Source: Bacillota bacterium (lineage in GTDB: Bacteria > Bacillota > UBA4882 > UBA10575). Taken from it: DNA of 64,000 nucleotides. The translations under genes and the position numbers were made by a program. Each line of letters begins with the position of its first letter. Within the stretch, counting starts at the first letter, position 1. Under the pieces are notes generated by a model. The model was not told where the DNA came from and made no database searches. It saw only the letters and a program-made list of their open reading frames with translations. Of the stretch, positions 25,951-34,574 are shown piece after piece. Where the stretch lies: positions 1-64,000 of the forward strand of contig DUOH01000026.1 in assembly GCA_012838955.1 (NCBI GenBank). Reading direction: 5' to 3'.

Positions 25951-26598
25951 TTATACTCCAATAATCATCTGTAAAAGATGATTACTGATATAAATGATCA
26001 GAAAACTTAATGGTCGACTAAAGATGATAATTACAAGTATAACCAGGAGAAAACCGTACTTTTCCAATCCGGTGAAAAACGCCAGGGCTTTGCCTTTTAA
26101 AGAAAACCGTAGAATTTTAGAACCATCCAAAGGAGGCACAGGCAGTAAATTAAAGACTGCCAAACTAATATTCAGCTTAAAACCGGTAATCAAAAAAAGC
26201 ACAATTAATTCAGCAAGCTTCCGGTCGAGTAGATAATTGAGTAAATCTTGGAAGAATACAATACGTAAGATGATCGCAAAAAATATGGCCAATAAGATAT
26301 TAGCCAACGGTCCGGCCAAGGCAACCAGCAGGCTGTCACGGGAGGGATGCTTATAATACCTGGGGTCGATCTGTACCGGTTTAGCCCAACCAAAACCGAC
26401 CCCATTGACGAGGGTAAAAACAATCATTAAAGCACCGAACGGATCCAGATGCGCCAAGGGGTTCAGACTGATCCGGCCTTGTCTCGCGGGGGTGGGATCT
26501 CCCAAGCGAGCTGAAACAACGGCGTGAGCAAATTCATGAAAAACCAAGGCAAAGAGTAAGATCGGGGTAATCAGGATCAATTGGGTATAATCAACCAT
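25951..26598 (-). CDS. Site-2 protease-type M50 membrane metallopeptidase
   Basis: The zinc motif HEFAHA (HExxH) lies in the first TM helix (LLFALVFHEFAHAVVSA). The third ligand is in NLLPVPPLDGSKIL, both signatures of the YwhC-like S2P subfamily without PDZ domain. Six hydrophobic segments fit the 215-aa length. Such proteases cut within the membrane, but the substrate here cannot be read. The ATG follows GGAGGCGAATTC. An extended -10 promoter is about 55 bp upstream. Confidence 0.9.
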   Translation of the reverse strand: MVDYTQLILITPILLFALVFHEFAHAVVSARLGDPTPARQGRISLNPLAHLDPFGALMIVFTLVNGVGFGWAKPVQIDPRYYKHPSRDSLLVALAGPLANILLAIFFAIILRIVFFQDLLNYLLDRKLAELIVLFLITGFKLNISLAVFNLLPVPPLDGSKILRFSLKGKALAFFTGLEKYGFLLVILVIIIFSRPLSFLIIYISNHLLQMIIGV

Positions 26599-26651
26599 GA
26601 ATTCGCCTCCGTTGTTCCGGTGTGAGCAGGTGATAGATACATACCTTAAAT

Positions 26652-26660
26652 ATTATATCA
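26652..26660 (-). promoter_or_regulatory. Extended -10 promoter element before the M50 protease gene
   Basis: The minus strand reads TGATATAAT, an extended -10 (TGnTATAAT), about 55 bp before the start codon. No good -35 is seen. Confidence 0.45.
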
Positions 26661-26729
26661 CACTCTTCCTATGGGTTCCAGATAATCAAGATGGACCATC
26701 CGGTTAAGTATCCTGCTTTACTTCCGAAT

Positions 26730-28385
26730 CTAACAGTGAAAACAACTTTCCCCAATAAACTCCCGTAAGATTGAGTTTAGGGGGACTTCCGCAGTTTCCA
26801 TCGGGATAAAGTAGTTCAAGAACTTCAGTAAGCGATGAGACTCGGAGAACTCCGGGTGTTCCGGACCGATCTTCGCCAATAAAGGAACAATATACGGCTT
26901 TAAAACCGCCAATTCGTATTCAAGGGCGGAATTAAACATGACATCCGCCTCTTCTTGAAAGGGAAAGATATTACGCTCCTCGCCTCTACGTACTGCCGGC
27001 CAAAGCTTTATTGTGGTCAGAGCATCATGGTTCCGGAATTTACTGTCCCGCACAATCCTGCGGATTAAACGATTGTCCGTAGTGGGAATGCGATTGTGGT
27101 CATCCAAATTAAGTTGGGTCAAGGCGCTAAGGTAGATCTTGAATTTCCGGTCTTTCGGCACTGCTTCAGTCAACCGTTCATTCAGACCATGAATCCCTTC
27201 GATCAGGATCGGCTGCTCCGCCAAAATTCTCAACTTTTCGCCTCGATACTCCCGCTTCCCGGTGATAAAATTGTACCGCGGCAGTTCCACCTCTTCCCCC
27301 AGGATTAAGGAGGTCAGTTGGGAGTTGAAAAGTTCCAAATCTATGGCCTCCAAGGCCTCAAAATCCGGTTCTCCCTTCTCGTCCAGCGGAGTATTCACTC
27401 GATCGACAAAATAATCATCTAAAGAAATGGAAATGGGCTTAACTCCATTGACCTGTAGCTGGATGGCCAGTCTCTGCGTAAAAGTGGTCTTTCCCGAGGA
27501 AGAGGGGCCGGCGATCAATACTATCCGTATTCTTCCGAGTTCTTTAGTAATCATATCCGCTATATTGGCGATTCTCTTCTCATGGTAAGCTTCGGTTATT
27601 CTAATCAAGTCTCCGCCTTTATCCATACTGATCAGCTTATTCAAAGAGGCCACATCACTGACTTGCAGAATGTTGCCCCACTTTTCATGTTCGTAGAAGA
27701 CATGGGCTAATTTGGGATGATCGAAAAACTCCGGAATCTCCCAAGGCTGATCCAGGGTGGGAAATCGAAGGATGAAACCTGGGAGATAGAAACGAAGCTC
27801 GAACTTTTTCAGATAACCGGTACTAGGTAGCATATATCCGTAGAAATAACTGTGCAACCATCCGCATTGATAAATAGTGGTCTGCGGAGCCTTTCTATAT
27901 TCAAGCAGTCTGACCTTGTCTTCCTGGCCATCCTCGGCAAAGATCTTAATGGCTTCTTCCACAGGCAAGCTTCGTTTTTCAATGGGTTCGTCGGCCTCAA
28001 TAATCTCCCGCATCCGGGCGGCGATTACTTTCAAGTCCCGCTCAGTCAGGGACCTGCCCAGATGAATCTCGCCATACAATCCTTTACACAAGGAGTAATG
28101 AATTTTTACCTGGGCAGTGGGGAAGATCTCGCGGACTGCCCGGATTAGCACCATCTTTAAACTACGGCTATAAATCCTTATTCCATCCTGGGATGACAAG
28201 TCAACAGGGGTCACCGTCGCATCCTCGGTCAAAACATAAGTGAGTTCCCGTAAACGATTGCCTACTCTGGCGGCAACCACCGGAGGCCGGTCTGTGGTGG
28301 GGTAGGCTTTTAAGAATTCCAACAGGGTGGTGCCTTTCGGAATCTTCTTCACTTTTCCTGACATAGTTATTTTAATGGTTTCCAC
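26730..28385 (-). CDS. Nucleoside kinase with TGS and ThrRS-like domains (uridine kinase family)
   Basis: Domain order can be read: a TGS-like ubiquitin-fold N-terminus (about 1-75, IKITMSGKVKKIPKGTTLLEFL), a region like the second additional domain of threonyl-tRNA synthetase (about 80-230), then a uridine-kinase-type P-loop domain. The P-loop GPSSSGKTT is at 293-301, followed by SISLDDYFVDR and the ILIEGIHGLNERL strand. The family probably phosphorylates a nucleoside, but the role of the tRNA-synthetase-like front end is not known. Length 551 aa is normal. The start is GTG at 28385 behind GGAGGAGATGCA. Confidence 0.88.
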   Translation of the reverse strand: METIKITMSGKVKKIPKGTTLLEFLKAYPTTDRPPVVAARVGNRLRELTYVLTEDATVTPVDLSSQDGIRIYSRSLKMVLIRAVREIFPTAQVKIHYSLCKGLYGEIHLGRSLTERDLKVIAARMREIIEADEPIEKRSLPVEEAIKIFAEDGQEDKVRLLEYRKAPQTTIYQCGWLHSYFYGYMLPSTGYLKKFELRFYLPGFILRFPTLDQPWEIPEFFDHPKLAHVFYEHEKWGNILQVSDVASLNKLISMDKGGDLIRITEAYHEKRIANIADMITKELGRIRIVLIAGPSSSGKTTFTQRLAIQLQVNGVKPISISLDDYFVDRVNTPLDEKGEPDFEALEAIDLELFNSQLTSLILGEEVELPRYNFITGKREYRGEKLRILAEQPILIEGIHGLNERLTEAVPKDRKFKIYLSALTQLNLDDHNRIPTTDNRLIRRIVRDSKFRNHDALTTIKLWPAVRRGEERNIFPFQEEADVMFNSALEYELAVLKPYIVPLLAKIGPEHPEFSESHRLLKFLNYFIPMETAEVPLNSILREFIGESCFHC

Positions 28386-28615
28386 TGCATCTCCTCCTTA
28401 CGACAACTTCCAAAGCGGGCGTGTAGAAGTTTATCTCTTGCCAAAAGAGATCTATACCAGCACAACCGGTAGATCCGATAGCGGCGAAATTTCTTGTCAG
28501 CGCCGGTAATATCGGCCATATAACATATTTGCCAGGGTAGATGATAATTCCTGTCAGTTTTCTTAAAAAACTTCCATCTCCTGCGCTATTGTAAGTCAGG
28601 TATTGACGCTCCCGG
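28386..28615. other. Intergenic region upstream of the nucleoside kinase
   Basis: About 230 bp. An 86-codon open frame crosses this region on the minus strand but has no SD and odd composition. I see no terminator or riboswitch. Confidence 0.4.
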
Positions 28616-29350
28616 CTAAAACCAGTACTCAACCGGACCGGCGAAATCCTTTTGCAAAGATGATGAACTCTCCACCGGGTCTTCTCCTAGAAAGTTCAGT
28701 AACCATTCTCCCCATGCGGTCAGTCCGAAACCGCTGCGACAAGATACCCCGATTACCTGAGCATTGCTTTGCGCTTGGCGCAGATTACGGTGAAAGCGTT
28801 TCCAGGTAAAGTCGGTAAAGGGTAGTAAGTCAAGTTTATTGACTACGATCAAATGTACTCCCCTGTACAATCCAGGATACTTGATGGGTTGATCGTGACC
28901 TTCCGGAATGCTATGCACCAGTACCCGACAGGTTTCACCCAAATCTGCCCCCCACGGAGAAAAAGGGTTCCCCGGATGCTCGATGAATATTAAGGCGCCA
29001 GGACCGATCTCTAATTTTCCCACCGCTTCACCGATGGTCTTTGCCTTCAAAGCGCCGTAGGCATCACTACAGACCTGGTACGCGGGGATACCCAAAGCCG
29101 AGAGCCTTTCCTGATCAACTTCTGAAGTGATTAGCGCTTCCAACTGCAGACGGCCTTTTAAAATCTCATGGGTCCGCCGGAGAAGTTCCGTCTTGCCTGC
29201 TCCGGAAGTTCCGATCAAACTCACCACATTAATTCTTCTCAGTGCGAAATCGAGTCTATTCTCCGAGGCGACTTTACGGTTATCCCCGACAGACTTAAAG
29301 CCGGCCCCCTTCCCTCCTCCGCCTCGTCTGTAGGTATTTATCTGGGTCAT
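28616..29350 (-). CDS. HypB-like GTPase lacking the nickel-binding residues
   Basis: The sequence is a SIMIBI GTPase of the HypB/UreG group. The P-loop GTSGAGKT is at 47-54, followed by the switch segment LITSEVDQERL, LGIPAYQV, the DLGE motif, EGHDQPIKYP and the G4 motif NKLDLLPF (171 on). True HypB has Cys-His (GCHLDA) and Cys (GNLVCPA) in the G domain to bind Ni/Zn. Here the matching segments read SDAYGA (about 95-100) and GNPFSPW (127-133), so these ligands are missing. The N-terminus is Gly/Arg-rich without a His-stretch. I start at the ATG at 29350 behind GGGGAGGG. No hydrogenase or urease gene is in the window. Function is unknown. Confidence 0.8.
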   Translation of the reverse strand: MTQINTYRRGGGGKGAGFKSVGDNRKVASENRLDFALRRINVVSLIGTSGAGKTELLRRTHEILKGRLQLEALITSEVDQERLSALGIPAYQVCSDAYGALKAKTIGEAVGKLEIGPGALIFIEHPGNPFSPWGADLGETCRVLVHSIPEGHDQPIKYPGLYRGVHLIVVNKLDLLPFTDFTWKRFHRNLRQAQSNAQVIGVSCRSGFGLTAWGEWLLNFLGEDPVESSSSLQKDFAGPVEYWF

Positions 29351-29510
29351 TCTTCGCCCTCCCCTCACTCTGGTGTTACCATTAACAAGCCCTGATGTTA
29401 ACTTTTACTTATCTTATATTATTGACCGGACGTTATTCACTTATCTAACAATTCCGTATTTTCGCGCTCAATCTTCATACCTTCACTACCACGGGTAGGC
29501 GTGGCGTGCT

Positions 29511-29553
29511 CCTTAAAGAAAGCAGCCACCCATGGTGGCTGCTTTCTTTAAGG
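29511..29553. terminator. Bidirectional terminator: 20-bp perfect inverted repeat
   Basis: Arms 29511-29530 and 29534-29553 are perfect complements with a 3-base loop. The inner GC-rich part (AGCAGCCACC/GGTGGCTGCT) is followed by TTCTTTAA on both strands, so termination is possible both ways. It lies downstream of prmC on the minus strand and upstream of the HypB-like gene. Confidence 0.8.
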
Positions 29554-29615
29554 GCAGAATACACTATATTCAACCCAATCGATTATGCTAATTAATTAGT
29601 CAAATAAATAGTTAA

Positions 29616-30527
29616 TCAGGTTATCGCCGATCTACTACAGATGAGAACCCGATCGTAACCGGCCGCATCTTTATAGCTGTTAATTTTGTCATATCCGGCT
29701 TGTTTGGCCAGGTCGGATATGAAGGCCGCTTGATCATAGCCATGTTCGAAGGCTAAGAAGCCGTCCGCACCCAGATACTCTCCAGCGGAAACAATGATTC
29801 TCCGGTAAAAATCCAAACCGTCGGCACCCCCGTCTAAAGCAATCACCGGTTCGGCCCGTACTTCCTTGGATAAGGTAGCCAACTCGGCAGTGGGAATATA
29901 GGGGGGATTCGAGACGATCCCCATGTACCTCTCGGTCGTGGGAAGCGGTGCAAAGAGATCGCCTGTATAAAAGGTAATCCGCTCCGCCACACCAAGCCGC
30001 CGGGCATTCTCCATGGCCACAGTGACAGCTTGAGGCGAAATATCCACCGCATCGATCCGGACCTCCGGGAGATATAAGGCAAGAGAGATGGCGATGACGC
30101 CACTGCCGGTACCCAGCTCCAACAGGCGTTTCTCGTCCCTCTCCCCGGTGGCGGATGTCGCCTCTGCGGGCGCTTCCGTCTGTTGCCTCGTACGCACAAG
30201 CGCACACGTCCTCTCCACCAACAGTTCAGTTTCGGGCCGCGGGATCAACACTGAGGAGTTTACTGAAAAATCCCACTTCAGAAAGGATTTCTTTCCCGTA
30301 ATAAAGGCCAAGGGTTCACCGGAAAGTCGTCTCTTGATGACGGATTTATAATCCGTAGTTTCTTGGGGAGTCAAAGGACGATCAAATTGAAGATATAATT
30401 GGAGCCTGTCCAAGCCTAAAACAAACGCCAATAATAATTCCGCCTCCAACCGGGCGGAGGGAAGGCCCTTTTGCCCCAGGAAGGCAGCGGTGGAACGAAG
30501 GACAAAATCAACGGTTAAAGATCTCAT
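29616..30527 (-). CDS. prmC: Release factor glutamine methyltransferase PrmC
   Basis: PrmC methylates the Gln of the GGQ motif in release factors. The SAM site LLELGTGSGVIAISLAL and the catalytic motif NPPYIP are visible. A five-helix N-terminal domain (SARLEAELLLAFVLGLDR) precedes them. Length 303 aa. The ATG directly abuts the prfA stop codon, the common prfA-prmC pair. Confidence 0.95.
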   Translation of the reverse strand: MRSLTVDFVLRSTAAFLGQKGLPSARLEAELLLAFVLGLDRLQLYLQFDRPLTPQETTDYKSVIKRRLSGEPLAFITGKKSFLKWDFSVNSSVLIPRPETELLVERTCALVRTRQQTEAPAEATSATGERDEKRLLELGTGSGVIAISLALYLPEVRIDAVDISPQAVTVAMENARRLGVAERITFYTGDLFAPLPTTERYMGIVSNPPYIPTAELATLSKEVRAEPVIALDGGADGLDFYRRIIVSAGEYLGADGFLAFEHGYDQAAFISDLAKQAGYDKINSYKDAAGYDRVLICSRSAIT

Positions 30528-31595
30528 CTACTCACCCTCTTTGAGCCTTTGGGCCTGTTCCGAAAGGATCAAAGAGGAGATGAGCTCCTCCAAATCCCCG
30601 GCGATGATGGCGTCCAGCCGGTGCAAGGTTAAACCAATTCTATGATCCGTCACCCGGTTTTGCGGATAATTATAGGTCCGAATCCGCTCACTGCGGTCAC
30701 CGGATTTAACCATACTTCGTCTGGTGTCAGCCAATTCGTCCTGCTGTTCTTGGATGATCCGATCCAACAAGCGGGCCCGTAAGATCTTCAGCCCCTTCTC
30801 TTTATTCTTCAACTGAGATTTTTCATCCTGGCAGGTTACCACCATCCCGGTGGGTAAGTGGGTGATGCGCACGGCCGAATCAGTGGTATTCACACTCTGC
30901 CCGCCGTGGCCGGATGATCTGTAAACATCAATCCGTAAATCATTAGGGTTAATCTCCAACTCAACTTCTTCCGCTTCAGGAAGGACCACAACGGTAGCGG
31001 CTGAAGTGTGAATCCGTCCACCCGTCTCCGTAGTGGGGATTCTTTGCACTCGGTGGACACCGCTCTCAAACTTCAACCTGCTGTAAGCCCCTTTCCCTTC
31101 CACCATGAAGATGATTTCTTTAAAACCTCCTAATTCAGTCGGATTGGCGTTCATAATCTCTGTCTTCCAACCGAGGTTCTCTCCATAGCGAGTGTACATA
31201 CGGAAAAGATCCGCCGCGAAAAGCGCGGCTTCTTCTCCACCGGTTCCGGCACGGATCTCCACGATCACATTTTTTTCATCATTGGGGTCCTTAGGTAACA
31301 ATAAAATGCGTAGTTCCTCCCTGAGGTTTTCCTGCTTGGTTTCTAACTCGGATATTTCCGCCCTTAAAAGCTGCGCCTCTTCTTCCGAGGGTTTTTCCGC
31401 TAAAAGCTCTGCTGCGGTTTGCAGGTCGGACTCCACTTGCTTGTATTGGCGGTAAAGATTGACCACTTCTTCCAATTCGGAGTGGGCTTTGGCAATCTTC
31501 CGCATCTCTTCGGGATTAGCCAAGACTTCGGGATCAGCCAGTTTCTTTCCTAACTCATCGTATCTATCATTGATGGCGGCTAACTTTTCAAACAT
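30528..31595 (-). CDS. prfA: Peptide chain release factor 1
   Basis: RF1 ends translation at UAA and UAG. The GGQ motif is in [17 protein letters not shown] and the codon-recognition segment PxT appears as [14 protein letters not shown]. Length 355 aa from the ATG at 31595; an in-frame GTG at 31610 overlaps the SD GTGAGG. The gene lies between the DUF1385 gene and prmC. Confidence 0.96.
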   Translation of the reverse strand: MFEKLAAINDRYDELGKKLADPEVLANPEEMRKIAKAHSELEEVVNLYRQYKQVESDLQTAAELLAEKPSEEEAQLLRAEISELETKQENLREELRILLLPKDPNDEKNVIVEIRAGTGGEEAALFAADLFRMYTRYGENLGWKTEIMNANPTELGGFKEIIFMVEGKGAYSRLKFESGVHRVQRIPTTETGGRIHTSAATVVVLPEAEEVELEINPNDLRIDVYRSSGHGGQSVNTTDSAVRITHLPTGMVVTCQDEKSQLKNKEKGLKILRARLLDRIIQEQQDELADTRRSMVKSGDRSERIRTYNYPQNRVTDHRIGLTLHRLDAIIAGDLEELISSLILSEQAQRLKEGE

Positions 31596-31606
31596 TGTAT
31601 AATACC

Positions 31607-32539
31607 TCACTCATTAACCGGCAGGTTCTGTCCGGACTTCAGCTGTCTAACCGGTATGGGGTCCTTCTCTTTTTCAATGGCCAATACTTCCTGCAAAGCG
31701 GCTATAGCCACTTGTAGTTGACTGTCATCAGGTTCTCTGGTGGTAAGCTTTTGTAACATTAACCCGGGCCAACTCAGCCACTTCCAGAAGAAGACCGAAT
31801 GCTTCTTACCGGCCAACCTAATAATTTCATACGAGATTCCGGCCACCACCGGAAGCAGTAATAATCTGGAGAAGAAGCGGGTGATTAAAGTCTGTTCGCC
31901 CAAGAAAGAAAAGACGATGGCGCTAGTGATCACGACAAAAAGCAGGAAACTCGTACCGCACCGCGGATGGACAGTAGATTTTCCCCTGGCGTTTTCTACC
32001 GTTAATTCCTCGCCAGCCTCATAGGTGTGGATTGTTTTATGCTCTGCGCCATGATACATAAAGACCCGCTTGATGTCTTTCATTAGTGAAACTAAAGAAA
32101 TATAGGCGACCAAGATTACGGCCCGGATCAAGCCCTCAACTAAATTGCGCCAGAACAGACCCGGTACATAAGGAGCAATCACTCCTCTAACCAAGAGGGG
32201 CAAGACGATAAAGAGCAGTACAGTCATGCCGAGCGCCAGGGTAATCATGACCGTCATCTCCCAGGGAGTAAGCTCTGCTTCGCCTTCTTCCTCCATGAAT
32301 TGGTTGGCCGAAAACTGCAAGGCTTTTAAGCCTAGGGCAAAGGATTCGCCCAGAGCGATGATGCCGCGGATAAACGGCCATCTTAAAAAGGATAATCTTT
32401 TTGTATATGAACCCAAAGGTTGGTTGTTGATTACCAAATCACCGGTATTTTTGCGGACAGCAACGGCATAGTTGTAACGACCGCGCATCATTACCCCTTC
32501 GAGCACAGCCTGCCCGCCATACTGAAATTTACTGGACAA
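31607..32539 (-). CDS. DUF1385 membrane protein (YqhQ-like)
   Basis: The N-terminal signature [15 protein letters not shown] and the middle motif [18 protein letters not shown] identify the DUF1385/YqhQ family. There are about four TM segments (for example [23 protein letters not shown]). Function is unknown. Position between rpmE and prfA-prmC is conserved across Clostridia. Length 310 aa. Confidence 0.92.
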   Translation of the reverse strand: MSSKFQYGGQAVLEGVMMRGRYNYAVAVRKNTGDLVINNQPLGSYTKRLSFLRWPFIRGIIALGESFALGLKALQFSANQFMEEEGEAELTPWEMTVMITLALGMTVLLFIVLPLLVRGVIAPYVPGLFWRNLVEGLIRAVILVAYISLVSLMKDIKRVFMYHGAEHKTIHTYEAGEELTVENARGKSTVHPRCGTSFLLFVVITSAIVFSFLGEQTLITRFFSRLLLLPVVAGISYEIIRLAGKKHSVFFWKWLSWPGLMLQKLTTREPDDSQLQVAIAALQEVLAIEKEKDPIPVRQLKSGQNLPVNE

Positions 32540-32588
32540 CCTTTCACCTTCTTTACTATACGTCTAAATATACCAGACGGAAACAATG

Positions 32589-32616
32589 TGCGCATTATGG
32601 AAATAATGCGCATTTT
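32589..32616 (-). terminator. Hairpin with GNRA-like loop upstream of the DUF1385 gene
   Basis: A perfect 10-bp stem TGCGCATTAT/ATAATGCGCA (32589-32598, 32603-32612) has a 4-base loop and TTTT after it on the plus strand. On the minus strand it would be a weak second terminator after rpmE or a leader structure of the DUF1385 gene. Confidence 0.5.
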
Positions 32617-32653
32617 ACCTGTGCGTTCTTTCCTAATCTGCAGGCAAATAGTG

Positions 32654-32679
32654 AAAACAGAGCATCTAAGCTCTGTTTT
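32654..32679 (-). terminator. Intrinsic terminator of rpmE
   Basis: AAAACAGAGC pairs with GCTCTGTTTT around a 6-base loop. It begins within the rpmE stop codon on the minus strand and ends in TTTT. Confidence 0.8.
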
Positions 32680-32890
32680 AACTTAACTTCTCTGTTTTTT
32701 TCATGCGCTTCTGGAATTTCTCAACTTGCCCTCCGGAATCTACTATCCGCTGTTTACCAGTGAAGAACGGATGACACTTTGAGCAAATCTCCACACGGAT
32801 CTCTTTCTTAGTGGAGCCCGTAACAAAACTCTCTCCGCAAGCGCAGGTTACCTGAGCCTGATGGTATTGAGGATGAATTCCTTCTTTCAC
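32678..32890 (-). CDS. rpmE: 50S ribosomal protein L31 (zinc-binding form)
   Basis: L31 is a small 50S protein that bridges the subunits. The true start is a GTG at 32890 (SD AAGGTGAG about 5 bp upstream), giving 70 aa beginning [10 protein letters not shown]. Zinc ligands Cys16, Cys18, Cys36 and Cys39 (CAC and CSKC) are all present, so this is the C+ form used when zinc is plentiful. The longer upstream reading has no L31 similarity. A terminator follows immediately. Confidence 0.95.
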   Translation of the reverse strand: MKEGIHPQYHQAQVTCACGESFVTGSTKKEIRVEICSKCHPFFTGKQRIVDSGGQVEKFQKRMKKTEKLS

Positions 32891-32961
32891 AGTTCTCACC
32901 TTGCTTTCTCCGGTTTTTAACTTTTTTATTATAGCATAGGTCAGATGTTTGCGCAAGAAAT

Positions 32962-34158
32962 TCACTTGCCGCTGGCCGCTTGCTGAAGCTCTTCAACTTT
33001 ATCCAAGGCTTCCCAAGGCAGATCCAGATCAACACGGCCGAAATGTCCGTAGCAAGCCGTCTGTTTATAGATGGGCCTTCTCAGATTTAAGTCTCTAATG
33101 ATGGCCCCCGGACGTAGATCAAAGACTTTCTCTACGAGCTGGACAAGCTCTGTTGAAGAGATCCGGCCAGTGCCGAAAGTATCAATCATAATGGAGACCG
33201 GCCGGGCTACTCCGATGGCGTAGGCGATTTGGATCTCGCATTTTCCAGCCAGTCCGGCTGCGACAATGTTCTTGGCTACATAACGGGCAGCGTAGGCGCC
33301 GGAACGATCCACTTTCGTCGGATCTTTACCGGAGAAGGCTCCGCCACCATGCCGCGCCATTCCTCCATATGTGTCCACAATAATCTTCCGCCCGGTGAGA
33401 CCGGAATCCCCATGTGGACCGCCAACGACAAAGCGTCCGGTAGGATTGATATAGTACTTGGTTTGCGCGTCAAGGTATTTTTCGGGTATGACCGGACCAA
33501 TCACTTTTTCCTTAATGTCCTGTCGAAGCTGTTCCATATCAATGTCGGGATGATGTTGAGTGGAAACCACCACAGTATCAATACGGACCGGTTGATCAGC
33601 TTCATACTCTACAGTAACTTGCGTCTTGCCGTCCGGGCGAAGATAAGGCAAGACCTTCTCTTTTCTCACCTGCGTCAGGCGCCTAGCCAACCGATGGGCC
33701 AAGGCGATCGGCATCGGCATGTACTCTTCTGTTTCGTTGGTGGCGTACCCAAAAACCATACCTTGATCGCCAGCCCCGAGCTGCGCAATAGCGTCCGCCT
33801 CCAGCCCGCTCTTCACCTCCCAAGCGGAGTTCACCCCCAGCGCGATATCAGGCGACTGTTCATCAATAGCTGTTAAGACGGCGCAGGTATCTCCATCAAA
33901 ACCGTACTTGGCTCTGGTATATCCAATCTCTCTTACTGTCTCCCGGACAATTTTGGGGATGTCCACATAACAGTTGGTGGTGATTTCTCCCATCACCAGT
34001 ACAAGACCGGTAGTTACCGATGTCTCACACGCCACCCTAGCTTGGGGGTCTTCAGCCAAAATAGCGTCCAGCACAGCATCGGAGATCTGATCACAGACCT
34101 TATCCGGATGCCCTTCCGTCACCGATTCGGATGTAAATAACTGACGTTTCTTTTCCAT
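32962..34158 (-). CDS. metK: S-adenosylmethionine synthetase
   Basis: MetK makes SAM from methionine and ATP. Diagnostic motifs are [21 protein letters not shown] at the N-terminus, [12 protein letters not shown] in the middle and the phosphate loop [16 protein letters not shown]. Length 398 aa. The ATG follows AAGGAGG. An S-box riboswitch and terminator lie upstream, so the gene is shut off by its own product. Confidence 0.97.
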   Translation of the reverse strand: MEKKRQLFTSESVTEGHPDKVCDQISDAVLDAILAEDPQARVACETSVTTGLVLVMGEITTNCYVDIPKIVRETVREIGYTRAKYGFDGDTCAVLTAIDEQSPDIALGVNSAWEVKSGLEADAIAQLGAGDQGMVFGYATNETEEYMPMPIALAHRLARRLTQVRKEKVLPYLRPDGKTQVTVEYEADQPVRIDTVVVSTQHHPDIDMEQLRQDIKEKVIGPVIPEKYLDAQTKYYINPTGRFVVGGPHGDSGLTGRKIIVDTYGGMARHGGGAFSGKDPTKVDRSGAYAARYVAKNIVAAGLAGKCEIQIAYAIGVARPVSIMIDTFGTGRISSTELVQLVEKVFDLRPGAIIRDLNLRRPIYKQTACYGHFGRVDLDLPWEALDKVEELQQAASGK

Positions 34159-34230
34159 TATATATCCTCCTTCATCTTACGTTTTCCAATGCCAAACCAT
34201 ACTACTCACGAGGGCCGGTTACTTGAGATC

Positions 34231-34260
34231 AAAAAACCCTCTTCCGGAATGGTCGAGGGA
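34231..34260 (-). terminator. Intrinsic terminator of the metK S-box leader
   Basis: On the minus strand CCCTC and GAGGG enclose an inner palindrome TTCCGGAA, followed by six T. It sits between the SAM aptamer and metK, as expected for a transcription-off switch. Confidence 0.8.
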
Positions 34261-34334
34261 GGAAACGCAATTCTTTATTGCCTGCCATGAACATCTGTTC
34301 ATGCTGTCACATCTCTTTAAAGAGAGCCTTTAAT

Positions 34335-34450
34335 ACCTCGTCCTCATCTTCCAGAATAAACTTCTGGCGGAGTTGGCACCGTTTTAGGGACGGATCCCTA
34401 ATGGTTGCCGGGTTTCATTGGGCCGTCTCCCTCCACCCTCTGGATGAGTT
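34335..34450 (-). promoter_or_regulatory. SAM-I (S-box) riboswitch of metK
   Basis: The minus-strand leader contains the S-box core: AGAGGGTGGAGGGA, then GGCCCAATGAAACCCGGCAACC (read as GGCCC..TGAAACCC..GGCAACC), the P3/P4 arms GGGATCC...TCCC, GGTGCCAA and the closing GATGAGGA. These are the invariant K-turn, pseudoknot and SAM-pocket segments. Promoter features lie in 34500-34560 but none is clear enough to mark. A small hairpin (CTTCGTG/CACGAAG, about 34478-34497) precedes the aptamer. Confidence 0.9.
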
Positions 34451-34574
34451 CACGCGCTTCGTGCCAGATTATTCTTCGTGTTTCACACGAAGTACGCGTT
34501 CATATAACTGTCATCTATACTTGGATATATCTATTACACGTGTATTATGTATTAAGGTCGGATGATATAGATAC

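Noticed and set aside
28372-28632. 86-codon minus-strand frame upstream of the nucleoside kinase
   Set aside because: It overlaps the kinase start and the HypB-like gene end, with no SD of its own.
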